A stretch of DNA of 64,000 bases from contig CM041782.1 of NCBI GenBank assembly GCA_023374045.1, positions 188,250,925 to 188,314,924 on the forward strand. Reading direction: 5' to 3'. Position 1 is the stretch's first letter. Each line of letters begins with the position of its first letter. This document shows positions 50,305-62,130 of the stretch, in pieces. The notes below the pieces were generated by a model that did not search any database, was not told the DNA's origin, and worked only from the letters and a program-made list of their open reading frames with translations. Made by a program: the position numbers and the translations under genes. The DNA comes from Limonium bicolor. Its lineage: Eukaryota > Streptophyta > Magnoliopsida > Caryophyllales > Plumbaginaceae.

Positions 50305-50976
50305 TCAGCGTCTGAAGACTACAACTGAACTATCAAGCTGCTCTCTAAAGAGACGGTTCATCAAATCCATGAATATGGCTGGCGCATTCGTCAATCCGAA
50401 TGGCATAACGGTAAACTCGTAGTGTCCATACCGTGTCCTGAAAGTTGTCTTCTCAATGTCACCCTCTGCAATCCTAATCTGATGGTAGCCAGATCTGAGA
50501 TCTATCTTCAAGAACACACTGGCCCTTCTCAACTGGTCAAATAAATCATCTATTTGTGGCAATGTGTACTTGTTCTTGACTGTTACCGCATTAAGCTCGC
50601 GGTAGTCGATGCAGAGTCGCATACTGCCGTCCTTTTTCTTGACAAACAGTACTGGAGCACCCCAAGGAGAAACACTAGGTCGAATGAATCCCTTGTCGAG
50701 GAGGTCCTCCAGCTGTAGCTTCAGCTCCCTCATCTCAGCCGGTGCCATACGGTAGGGCGCGTTAGCAATAGGACCCGTACCTGGCAACAAGTCGACGGCG
50801 AACTCAACCTCGCGCACAGGCGGCATGCCTGGCAGCTCATCAGGAAACAAGTCGGGAAAATCTACCACGACTAGAATGTCTACGTCCATCTTGTCGCTCT
50901 GTCTCGTGTCCTGTACATAACAGAGGAAGGCTCGTCGGCCCTTCCTAACGTCCTTCATCAGGGACAATGCTAACAC
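50305..50976 (-). pseudogene. rt: reverse transcriptase of unit 1, catalytic site deleted
   Basis: RT motifs are visible: [12 protein letters not shown], the palm region [10 protein letters not shown], and [20 protein letters not shown]. The frame ends in VVVF just before the expected FIDD catalytic motif. Compared with the second unit, 367 bp are missing (equivalent to 61379-61745), joined at a shared TGAA (50313-50316). The deletion removes the catalytic aspartates and the connection to RNase H and shifts the frame. Confidence 0.9.
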
Positions 50977-51060
50977 GACCTAGACAGTCGGCTCTTTCCT
51001 CACACTGCGGTATAACACTGTCTTGCCGCTCGACCCCTTCAGTAGTAGTCGATGCTCTGC

Positions 51061-51506
51061 ACAATGAAGGTGGCCCCTATGCTTCTGCAGCCAATCCATG
51101 CCCACTATAATGTCAAAGCCCTAGTTCTTGAACTCGATCAGGTCGATGGGAAAGGTCTCAGTCATAATGCTGATCTCTAATCCCGTATACTGTCTGGTGC
51201 AACCTACTTTCTCCTTCGAAGGAAGGGTGACTGAAAAGTCTGAAAGCTGTTCGGGGGTGGCCCCCAGCTTCTTAGCAAATGCCGAGGAAATAAAAGAATG
51301 TGAAGCCCCTGAGTCGAACAATACGGAAGCACTAACACCATCAACAGGAAAGGTACCTGAGATCACCTCTCGTATTAGCATCGAGTCCCAATAAATCACT
51401 AATTTACTGTTGTTTGTAATTGTCATACCTGTGATGACATTACCGGACTCCTTGGCTTGCGCCATATCTAGGATGCAGATGGTACCCTCCTTTCCATTTT
51501 CGTAGC
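51061..51506 (-). pseudogene. aspartic protease domain of E
   Basis: LFDSGASHSFIS contains the catalytic D-S-G triad of retropepsins. Downstream, after one in-frame stop (51121), comes GFDIIVGMDWLQKHRGH, the usual end of the Ty3/gypsy protease. Upstream the open frame reaches back to a good 3' splice site (AG at 51507-51508). No separate start signal is obvious, so it was probably made as part of a Gag-Pol product. Confidence 0.82.
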
Positions 51507-51625
51507 CTGAAGTTATGAATTAACGGTGTCAACAAACTGAACACATATACTTGAAGGTACAAAACTCTTATTTCATTCATCCAACTGTATTATACAAGGT
51601 TACACACTTAGCTACTGCTATTACA

Positions 51626-52365
51626 TCAGTACTGTCTGAAAGTCAAATTTAAACGGCCAGGTCGGATGTGGGTATCATTCACTAGGGCTGATGGGGCGGT
51701 ATTGAGCTTAATGCTCTTAATACCATGATATACAAGCCTCGACTCTCCACCAAATACCAACACATCCCCAGACTTGAGGATGATCTTGCTTGCTAGATCC
51801 ATCCTCTTCTGGTATCCATAGATGAACTCAGCATCGTCACCAATGGAGAATGACACAACCGGTATTCCTCTGGTGATGGACTCGGTCGTCTCATCACGAT
51901 CCTGGTGCATCCCAAGCTTTCCTCTCTGCTCGTAGTAATTGATGATGCAAATGTCAGGTGTCATGTCGGGTAATGGATAAGTCTCACAGTCTTGAGCAAT
52001 ATCCATTGCGTTTCTCACCAAGGTTAGGAAACTCTCAGGTATACTAGGTATAGATACTCCACCTACCATCCTCACCTCTCGATAAACCCTAGCTTGTGGA
52101 TCCCAATCTTTCCCTAAGCACAACATGTGCAGTTTCATCTTAGAACCACTATTAAATACAGGGGTATAAAATCCTCCTATGCCCTTACCCAAAGCTCTAC
52201 ACTCATTCACTATGGCGATTTGCTTATCTAGGGTTAGGAACTCTCTGAGAAGTATCATGCCCGGTCTGACCACATGACACAACTCGCTAGGGTACTCCCA
52301 TCTTTCTTCCACGGGTCTAGGTGACCACTGTCTTGTAAGTGTGGGATAGCAGGTATCGAAGTCTC
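51626..52365 (-). CDS. AlkB-family 2OG-Fe(II) dioxygenase carried by element E
   Basis: The frame is open for about 245 codons with no break. Counting from the GTG codon at 52310-52312 (228 residues), the iron ligands are H136-Q-D138 and H196, and the 2-oxoglutarate/substrate signature R220-x-N222-x-T224-x-R226 stands at the C-terminus; NYY at 125-127 fits the substrate-side loop. Overall it resembles plant ALKBH1-like proteins, which remove methyl groups from nucleic-acid bases; the substrate here is unknown. There is no ATG at the start of the similarity. The frame continues upstream to a strong 3' splice site (AG at 52366-52367), suggesting it is an exon joined to gag. It ends at TGA 51626-51628, followed by about 120 bases of UTR-like sequence. 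It lies between gag and protease on the same strand. Such a gene is not part of the normal Ty3/gypsy set, so it is probably captured host sequence. Confidence 0.87.
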
Positions 52366-52494
52366 CTAAGAGGTAAAAGGTTTCCTAGGTAAGTCGTTCA
52401 TCTAAAGCGGTAATTAAACACACATTCTTGCTAAGGTAAAGCGTTTAACACCTAGTCATGCTCTCATACAATGATTAAGGTTTCAAATGCTAAC
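52366..52494 (-). other. candidate intron between gag and AlkB exon
   Basis: The donor GAAG|GTTAGC (GT at 52494-52493) and a pyrimidine-rich acceptor ending TTAG (52367-52366) bound 129 bp. The same donor could instead join the protease acceptor at 51507-51508, giving a 988-bp intron that skips AlkB. In the frame ending QRGE, both acceptors are in phase with the donor, and reading through gives a TAG at 52490-52492. That frame is reached only if a one-base lesion near 52565 is assumed. Confidence 0.5.
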
Positions 52495-54019
52495 CTTCAC
52501 CGCGCTGGGTACTAGTGCCAGCGCCTGAAGCTCCCGCTGCATTCAGCACACGGTTGCCCGGCGGGTTCCTCTGGTTCGGTTCTGCTGTCGCGACTGGTGC
52601 TGCTGCTGCCCCCTCTGGGCTTGGGGCGCCGGCCCCCTCTGGCCACCTCGAGCTCCACCTCCTCCAGTAGGTGCGCTCTGAGTCCCCTTCAACTGGCGGT
52701 ACGCTCGGCTCTCCGGATTAGCAAAGCACTCGAACGACCTGTGGCCTTTCTTTCCACGGTGGTGGCAGTCCACCGCTTGCCCGGTGCAATCAACACCCAG
52801 ATGGTCTTTACCACAACGCTTGCAGTGAAAGTGGCGCTGGGGTGCAGAACCTATTATCATACAACAATCTGATTAATACAAGGACGGTAATGGATAGTGT
52901 AATATACAACTAATTCGCTAGGTTAGATCGCTTACCCTTAGGGGGTGCAGATCTAAGAGGCTGGACATCATAGGTAGGCCCGGTCAACATCGGGACCTTC
53001 TCCTTGCCCTTCTGGCTGGCCTGCTCCTTCTTCTTCTCCCTCCAGGAGAACTTTTTCTTCCTGTGATCGTCAAAGTGTTAGGAATAACAGGTATAAAAGC
53101 AGGCAGCAAGTAAGTAATTTAAACGAATTAAACAACTTAAGGCGGATCTTACTTCCAGCCCTTCCAGCCTCAACCTCTGCCTCCTTCTCGGGCGCCTTAC
53201 GTTTCTGCCCCTGGCTATCCTCCCGGCTGTTCACCAACAGCTCGGTCCGAGAAGCAGCATCATAGCACTCCTACAATGCATCAATAAGTTCCCCGAACTT
53301 GTAATAAATCAAACTGAGTCATAAGGTATGAATTATCAGTTAATTTTACCTGGACCGTAGGGTATAATGCAGCACCCATGGCGGCCTTGATAGCATATCG
53401 TAGCCCGCCTCTAAACTTTTCCACCTTCACAGTATCAGAATAAACAACTCCTGGGACAAAGTCCAAGAGCCCAATAAAAGAGGAGTAGTACTGATCTACT
53501 GTCAGACTACCCTGCCTCAGAGCCTTGAACTTTCCCGCTTCCTTTGCTTCAAATGAGCAGGATAGTACTTCTCTCTCAGCAATTCCACAAAATCTGTCCA
53601 ACCAAAACCCTCTATAGCAGTGTAGTGTGCCTTCACGGACCTCCACCAAGTGCTGGCGGCGTCCCTCAGATGGAAGGCTGCTATACCGACCCGGTGCTCA
53701 GCAGGCACATGAATGGCATCAAATGCCTTCTCGTGCTCAATAATGTATCTCTCCAGGACGGTGGGGTCAGCTACTCCGTCATATGTAGGTACTCGGTGTC
53801 AGCAACGCTCTTTAGCAATTTGGCTCTCGGTGCTGGTACGGGGGGGACTATAGGTGGTGCTCCTATATGGATGCCTCCCAACTGGGCTAGCTAAGCAAAG
53901 ACGGCAGCTACCGTCTCAGCAACGCCCACGGCTGGGGCCTCAGAAGGACCTCCTCCAGGCCCGCCGCCTCTTCCACCACCTCCTCTGCCTCTGCCAGTCG
54001 AACGCCTTCCAGAAGACAT
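52495..54019 (-). pseudogene. gag: gag of E with candidate introns, decayed
   Basis: The start ATG is at 54017-54019, followed by a Gly/Arg-rich head. The capsid region includes AAFHLRDAASTWWRSVKAHY and KFKALRQGSLTVDQYY, and a zinc knuckle CKRCGKDHLGVDC lies near 52830; a second knuckle has lost a cysteine. Frame is kept across three GT-AG introns: 53271-53349 (79 bp, phase 0), 53061-53152 (92 bp, phase disturbed by one base) and 52851-52935 (85 bp, phase 1). Gag normally has no introns, so this is unusual. In-frame stops near 53890 and 53795 and frameshifts near 53545 and 52565 make this copy defective. Confidence 0.72.
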
Positions 54020-54229
54020 CTGAAGAATTCAGAATCAAAGTCAGCTCTCGGTATAAATACCGTACTTATCTCAGCCATAAGTTCACATAGCCATACAAGG
54101 CATAAAACACATTGTCCCCGACAATCTCCTAACTTAAATCGTTGACAACTTTCTCATTGGTACTGGTGTGTGAATAACCTAAGCTCACGGTACTTAAACT
54201 ACTATCTCTTGTAATCAGAGCGGTACTCC

Positions 54230-54241
54230 GCTCTGATACCA
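54230..54241 (-). other. primer binding site of E (tRNA-Met)
   Basis: TGGTATCAGAGC on the minus strand, four bases after the end of the central LTR. It matches the sites of A and C. The leader from here to the gag ATG (54020-54229) is non-coding. Confidence 0.92.
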
Positions 54242-54245
54242 CTTT

Positions 54246-57200
54246 TGTAACACCCCTACTAATTCGGCTCCTAATTATGATATAAATGTCGCACATAATA
54301 AATAAATCGCAGCGGTAAATAACAGACTGCCGCTCTAATGGTGTCACTATTATCACTCGCCCATACGGGTGATAACGAGTTACATGATAATCAACTTGCG
54401 AAACGTATTCCCGCAGTGACCACAAGAGATAGACAGTAGTGCTTAAACAATTTAAAACAATCCAACAACTACCGATTATTACAGACCGTGAGCATCTAAC
54501 CAAAATACACACCTCGGTTTACAAACCCGAGTCCAAAATAACAGTAGTCTCAAACCGTACCAAGTCTACCAAACAAATAAACTGTCGCGCCCCGCGTCGA
54601 CCCACCAGCTAGTCTCCTGAAATAAAAATGGTTTGTGGTATGGAATCAGCCCCTGGTGAGTATGTTATCACATGCCCCGTCATGCCTTCTCAAACCCCTC
54701 AATTAATTGGTCGAGAGCATGAGATTCTTTACATGCAATACCGTTCTAATATTTAAACTGTAAAACATTAACAGTAATATCCATACAATAACACAACCAT
54801 CAACACACATAATATAACCACAAGTATAACCAATGAACAACAAGGCGAAACAACGAGAATAATAAACAAGTATCAATTCCGTCCTTGGTATAGAAACCAA
54901 TATTGTTCGCCATGTACAAGTCTCAACTGTATTAATTGTTCAGTTATACCTAGTGACAACGTCTCGTTAAAAACGACGAGTCTCTAAATTACCCATATAT
55001 TATGGCGGGTCACCCACGGCAGTAGCCACTCCAGCGGTAGAGTCTCCGACCAACGAGCCATTCTAGCTCACGGGAAGTTTTCTTGATACTTACGGACCCG
55101 TACGCGGACATCCTGGTATCGTTTTTGTGATCACAGCGCGCACCAAGAGCCACATCCTCTTGGCTTTTTATTTGATTAATTAATTATACCATCGCATCGC
55201 ATTACCAAATTTCTAACACAGCAGACTAAGGTCATTAGTCCAATCCGGAGTCTGTAAACTCGGGATCCAGTGTTAGATACGAGAGCGGCGTTTAAAAGGC
55301 CAATGCTCCGTATAAAGTCTCGGATAATATGTATATCTTATTATCCTAGTGCTACAACGTTTTTCTGACGATCCTTATATTTACATATAAGATAGCACCA
55401 TAGCCGCTAGTTCTTTTATATATATAGGTCCATATATACGAACCATACTGTTAACTCAACAACAGTAAATAATAAGCAGCTAAAATATACAGTTCATGCA
55501 TATTTAATCACACATTCAGACAAACAATCTTATCACAGATCACACAGAAGTCTGAACTGAGGAAGCCCTCAGAGACAATCAGAGACATAACAACATACCG
55601 TTCACCCTGATGTATTACGGTGGAGTATGAATCAGCAGATCCGATGCTCCTGTGTCGTCTCTAACAGTCTAACAATACATAACGCTACTGATTAGCATCC
55701 CGTAAACAACATAACTCTACGGTACCCCGTACCGTCACTAATACCTCCCGGTTAATCCCCCGTTATTAACTGTCAACGTTTGTCGGGTTTTCGGCTTAAC
55801 TCGAGATTGGAAAAAACGTTATATTACATGCGTAGTCTCGTTTTGTATATAATATACTTAATGTTGAACTTGTTATCGCATGTAACTTAATATACCTTGT
55901 ATATCATATAGTTTGTTTCTATATTGCATGTATAATTCTTATATATATTATACATTTCACCTTAGTATTTTTTTCCTAAGGTTTGTTTTTTCCAAGTTAA
56001 TGGTATAATTCATATGTAAAATACTTTGAATTATATAAATCCTTATTATTCCATGTATACTCTAACATTAGAATTTCCATATCTAATGTTTGTAATTCTT
56101 TTCCTTTATTATTATCATTTTAATTATGATAATACATGGTTATTGAACCATATATATTTTTCCACCATAACATATATTTATTTATATACATGTATTATGG
56201 ACTATTTATTATATGGTAAGTTTATAATATATATTCATTCTTTTTAATGAATACCTCTTATATTATAAATGTTTAACTCTTATAACATTAAAAACCATAT
56301 TATAAATTTCATTTAAAAATGTTAATATTCCGAACAGCACCTATTTCTTAATATTTACAAAATCCACCACATAATTAATATAATGTTATATTATAGCTAT
56401 AAACATATATTATGACATTTAGTCATTAAAACAATTATAACCTATAGTTATATTTGTTATAAAATACCAAAAGCCCTATATATTCGGCTTTCACTAACAC
56501 TAAACTTCTATAAATCACAAATCAACCCCAAATTATATTTCATTGTTACACTTATAATATATACCTTATATTATAATCCTTAAACCTTAATATAATTATA
56601 ACCTATAGTTTTTAAAGGCTATAATTTTCGAACAGACCCTAGGACTGTTTTAATTAAATTCCCACCACCAAACTTTGTATTTCCAAATCCCAATTTATAA
56701 TACATAGTTTTCTAATATCATTAAAACTATATTATACATATATCTTTATAAAATCTTTATATAACTCCAAAAATTACCAAACTATACCAAAAGGTTATAA
56801 ATATCATTCCTAACCTTATACTTTCTATAAATCTCGGTTTTTACCCATATGTTACCCATTTGTAACAATGTTATAAAATATCATATATTATACTTATATA
56901 ATTCATATAAACTCCAAATTTAACCAAAGCAACTTCTAAAAATTCTTAATAATTTAAGGACTGTACTAAATCCCATTTAGTACCCCAAGGTTTCGGAAAT
57001 CACATTATAGCCCCATCTCTTTTAAATCTTTTACAATTTAATAACTATCTTAATATAAGGTACTATTTTAATTTCTTAAATTCTCCAAACTTGGTCAAAG
57101 TCACCTATATAGTCAACTTTGACTTCTAATGCCAAATTGGGAACCAAACTTTCGGTAATCACTAGTTATACCCTATAGTTTTCTATTTTTACAATTTTGA

Positions 57201-59032
57201 CCCAAAACTTTATAAAATGTTATAATTTTATTAAATTCATTTAAAAACCCTAAACTCCTCTAAATTAAGCCCACGGCTTTATATTTACCAGTAATTATGG
57301 TTTGGCCCCAAACTTAATTATATAAGCATAAATTAAACTAAATAAGCTTTAAACTTAAATTAAAATGGCCTAATGACATGGCCTTATTACAACTTTGCTT
57401 TATAACATAAAATTACACATAAAATTGCTCAAAATATAGTATAAGCTCACGGCCTTGCTGTAGCTTAATTATTTTTCCACATAATGTCATAATTTGACCA
57501 TTATGTTAATTAAATCACTTAAATGACTAGCTTAATTTATCTTAGTCATTTTTCCATTCTTAGGTTAATATAACCCTTATTTTTAACTCCACTCTCGCAT
57601 AACAATTGTATATGCTAAGAAATCATAAAATCATAAGTTTTAAGGTGTTTATACCTTGATTTCTCCTTGTAACAACTCGGCAGCTTGAAGGAAAATTCAC
57701 CACATCATTTAGACATGTTTAATACACCAAAATAAGATATGGTTACACTCCAAGCTTGAGCTTAACCATAAGGAACAATTAATGTAAGATTTAAGGCAAA
57801 AATCACCTTAAAATGCAAGGAAGTTTCCAAAGGGTTTCGGCCTGAATTAAACACACCACATGGTGTTAAATTCACCATATAAATAGGAAATAGCTAGACA
57901 ACAACAAGCTGCTATGGTAATAGGTTTTACCTTGGCAAAATGCCTTAAAGAAGGGTATTTCCTTTGGATTTCGGCCACCCTTGCCCAAATGGCTAACCAA
58001 CTGAATGAACATGTAAATATGAAGATTATGAGTGTATAAACTCATAAAAATCAAGAGAAGAAAACCGGATGGAGAAAGGAGAAGCTTAAGGTATGTTTTT
58101 ACCTTAAAATGCAAATTTTGGAAACCTTGGTCCCTAAACTTGCTTCAGCCGAGATTGGTGTTTGTTCTAACCTTAAAACACTGAGAATGAGCCATGGGAA
58201 GTGATAAGTCACGAGATCTAAGTGTAGGTAATGAAGAGATGAAGAAAAAGAGCTAAAATAAGCCTTAAAACATTACCTTAGGTGCTTAAGAGTTTGAATT
58301 GTCTTCCTACTCAAGAACACAGCTTGAGAGGTTTGGAATACAGAGAGCTCGGCTGGAATGGGACAAGAGGCAAGGAATGCAAGGAAGGAAGCTTAAATGA
58401 TTGAAAAAGTAACTTTTGCTATAGTAAATGGTGTTAGGTAATAATTAGCAACTAATGCTGTGTGAGCTGTCTTCCCTCCTCCTTGCTTGCCGACAGCCAT
58501 AAGGTTAGAAGGGTCAATTAATTGACCATTGACCAAACTTGGTCAATTTGCTTAAAAATGCACTATTTGGGTTACTATTCATACATAAATGTCATATTTT
58601 GATTTTTATTTTCAAACTTTGATTTAGACTTTATAATATAGTCTATCATGTCAAATTAATGATTTAAATGATATTCTTCAGTCTTTAAAATGACAAAAAG
58701 TCATTATCTTAGAGCTCATACACAAAAACGTGCTTTAAGGTGTTTTAGTGCACATTTTGTGTCACATGGTGTTTCTGAGCTTAGTTTTCTTTGGGAATAG
58801 TTTTGTTATGTTCCTTACTTCATTATAATACTTAGGAATCCACTTTGGATCCTATTTGAGGTCATACAATCTTTATCGTGTCTTAAAGCACATTTTTGGC
58901 TTTACCGATCTTAACATGTTTTGCCTTGTTGAGATCTTTAGATTGTTTCCCCAATAGTATTTAGATGTTTATTAACCATCTTAGATCATTATTAGATCAT
59001 TTAATTAAGTTTTTAAGGTTAGGGGTATTTCA
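54246..59032 (-). repeat. central LTR of E, 4787 bp
   Basis: It serves as 5' LTR of the gag-AlkB-pol unit and as 3' LTR of the truncated upstream unit. It is homologous end to end with 43112-47966. No TSD lies at its edges, which shows the two units are one tandem structure rather than two insertions. Confidence 0.9.
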
Positions 59033-59492
59033 GTCTACCCCCCTTAAAAGGCTTCGTCCCGAAGTCCTTATTCATCTAAAGTTCACCTAAGGAATCAAGT
59101 TCCACTAAGTAACCAAATAGACCATCGCTAGGGAGTAACTCCCACTAGGTTCAGACCTAGTCTATATGTATCATGATTGCTACAGCATATATCAAATAGC
59201 TGAAACTCATAGTATAAACTCATTTGCATCAAAGCACTAAACAAGGTGCACATCCAACTCATCAACAAAAGTACTCAGCGGTACTATATATATATATACT
59301 CAAACAGGTGCACTAAGGCACATACATAAGATGTATCAAACATACAATCCTCCAAACAAACATGTATGACGCAGCATACTACCAAAACACACCACAAAAA
59401 CAAGACCTAATGCATAACATATGCACAAGCCAAGTGGTGTCTACCCCCCTTAAAAAGGGTTTGACCACGAACCCGTATAAGTATCACAGCTA
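59033..59492 (-). other. non-coding 3' region of truncated unit
   Basis: It holds the LTR-adjacent polypurine tract (59033-59050) and the inner tract (59440-59458), with a short TA repeat (59285-59300) between. No coding sequence seen. Confidence 0.7.
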
Positions 59493-60892
59493 CTACTCAA
59501 AGAGTGCTGGGTACTTCGCTCTCATGGAGTCCTCTAACTCCCATGTAGCGTCCTCCACCTCATAGTTCGACCAGAGAACCTTGACCATGCTAACGGTCTT
59601 GTTCCTAGTCTGCCTCGACTTCGTATCGAGAATGCGGAGTCGTACTTCCTCATACCGTAGAGCGGGGTCCAACTGTAATGTCTCTGGCTGTAAAACATGC
59701 GATGGATGGGGCACATACCTCTTTAACTGTGAAACGTGAAAGACGTCGTGCACCCTCCCGAGCTCTGCTGGTAAATCCAGTCTGTAGGCTAACGGGCCCA
59801 CTCGCTCCCTAATCGCATAAGGTCCAACATACTTCGGGCTCAACTTGCCCTTCTGCCCGAACCGGAAGATCCCCTTCATGGGTGACACTCTAAGGAATAC
59901 CATATCGTTGGTAGTGAACTCAATGTCCCTCCTCCTGGTGTCTGCATACGATTTCTGCCGGTCCTGAGCTGCCCTCATATTCTTACGAATCTGTTGGACA
60001 TCCTCCTTAATCTGCTCTAGGTACTCTGGTCCTAGAAGCGTAGTCTCGCTGGCCTCATCGCAGCATAAAGGAGTCCTACACGGTCTACCATAAAGTGCCT
60101 GAAATGGTGGCATCTGTATCGAGGAGTGGTAGCTGTTGTTGTAGGCGAACTCTATCAAATGTAGACGCTCTAACCAGCTCCCCTGAAAATCCAAGGCACA
60201 TGCTCTCAGCATGTCCTCCAGTGTCTGGATGGTCCTCTCACTCTGACCGTCGGTCTGTGGATGAAATGTCGTACTAAGCTTCAACTTCGTACCCAAGGCT
60301 TCCTGAACCTGACCCCAGAATCTAGACAAAAATCGAGGGTCCCTATCAGAAACAATAGTCTTTGGCACATCATGGTGCCGGATCACCTCCTTTTGGAACA
60401 GGTCCGCTAACTTCGGGACCTTCCAGGTATCCTTCATAGCAACAAACTTCGCCACCTTCATCACACGGTCCACAATGACCCAAATCGTGTTCAGTCCTCC
60501 CTTAGTCGGTGGGAGACCAACAACGAAATCCATCGAGATGTCCTCGAACTTCCAGCAAGGGATAGGCATAGGCTGCACTAAACCTCCGGTCTCCTATGCT
60601 CAAACTTAACCTTCTGACAGGTCAAGCATCTAGCCACGTAGTCAGCTACATCCTTCTTCATCCCGCTCCACCAGAAATGGACCTTCAAGTCCTTGTACAT
60701 CTTCGAAGAACCGGGGTGGATGGATAAGGACGAGCAATGAGCCTCCTGGAGTATCTTCTCCTTCAGGTCAGGAGAAGACTCCGGAATACACAAACGGCCA
60801 TTCAGTCGAATCATGCCATCATCACACAGTTCGAAGTCATACTTCTGACTCTCTAAATAACCCTCTGACATCTTTTGCCTGATACTCTGCAT
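59493..60892 (-). pseudogene. int: integrase with chromodomain-like tail, unit 2 of E
   Basis: The main frame, 59493-60578 (361 residues), has the D17, D78 and E114 triad with 35 residues between D78 and E114, then the GPYAIRERVGPLAYRL domain and a chromodomain-like end (VKVLWSNYEVEDATWELED) typical of chromoviruses. The N-terminal HHCC finger is in the next frame upstream (60578-60892), separated by a one-base loss near 60588. Better preserved than the copy in unit 1. Confidence 0.88.
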
Positions 60893-62130
60893 ATACTGAT
60901 CACTCTCTGTGCAGCTCGTATCTCATCAATCATATTGCTGCTCGCTAATAGTGTAAACAATGAATGAGCTCTGCGGCTCAGGGCGTCGGCTACTACATTC
61001 GCCTTACCCTCCTTATACTTCAGATCTATGTCATAGTCCTTCAAGAACTCGACCCATCTTCTCTGTCGCATATTCAGCTCCTTCTGAGAGAAGAGATGCT
61101 GTAGACTCTTGTGATCAGAGTAGATAGTGACTGTCACATCGTATAGATAATGTCGCCAGATCTTCAAAGCGAAGACTACTGCGCCTAACTCAAGGTCGTG
61201 TGTGGGGTAATTCACCTCATGCTTCTTCAGCTGTCGGGATGCGTAGGCAACTACCTTCCCGTGCTGCATAAGCACACAGCCTAGACCGGTTCCAGAGGCA
61301 TCACAATATACCTCGAACCCATCGGTGCCCTCAGGGATAGTGAGAATGGTCACCGATGTCAGGAGATCCTTCAGCGTCTGAAAGGACTGCTCACACTCTG
61401 CAGACCATAAGAACTGGGACTCCTTCTTCATCAGACTCGTCATCGGTTTGGCCACCTTGGAGAAGTCCTTCACGAACCTTCGATAATAACCGGCCAATCC
61501 CAGAAAGCTACGGACGTCTGTAACCGTCTTCGGCCTCGGCCAACTCTTTACTGCCTCAATCTTAGCAGGGTCTATAGATATGCCGCTAGCTGATATAATG
61601 TGTCCTAGAAATGACACGCTGTCCAACCTGAACTCACACTTAGAGAGCTTGGCATACAGCTGGTTCTCTCTCATAATATTCAACCCCTGTCTCAAATGTA
61701 ACTCATGATCTTCCTTGGTCTTCGAATAGATCAGAATATCGTCGATGAAGACTACAACTGAACTATCAAGCTGCTCTCTAAAGAGACGGTTAATCAAATC
61801 CATGAATATGGCTGTCACATTCGTCAATCCGAATGGCATAACGGTAAACTCGTAGTGTCCATACCGTGTCCTGAAAGCTGTCTTCTCAATGTCACCCTCT
61901 GCAATCCTAATCTGATGGTAGCCAGATCTGAGATCTATCTTCGAGAACACACTGGCCCCTCTCAACTGGTCAAATAAATCATCTATTCGTGGCAATGTGT
62001 ACTTGTTCTTGACTGTTACCGCATTAAGCTCGCGGTAGTCGATGTAGAGTCGTATACTGCCGTCCTTTTTCTTGACGAACAGTACTGGAGCACCCCAAGG
62101 AGAAACACTAGGTCGAATGAATCCCTTGTC
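60853..62130 (-). pseudogene. rt: RT-RNase H of unit 2 of E, 5' truncated
   Basis: The open frame contains RT motifs with D21 and FIDD at residues 83-86 (counted from 61995), [18 protein letters not shown], then the tether and RNase H with [16 protein letters not shown] and [11 protein letters not shown]. Upstream of 61995 the frame stays open to the junction at 62130 ([18 protein letters not shown]). A one-base loss near 60907 breaks the link to integrase. Gag, AlkB, protease and the RT start are deleted. Confidence 0.88.

Noticed and set aside
51626..52365. AlkB as an independent host gene that happened to lie at this locus
   Set aside because: It is inside one AAGAG-bounded element, on the same strand as gag and pol and exactly between them. 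A separate later insertion without TSD cannot be fully excluded, but no insertion borders are visible.
55800..56600. Many one-base indels between the two large E LTRs as evidence of special mutation
   Set aside because: They lie mostly in AT-rich homopolymers and may be ordinary divergence or sequencing error; they cannot be separated here.
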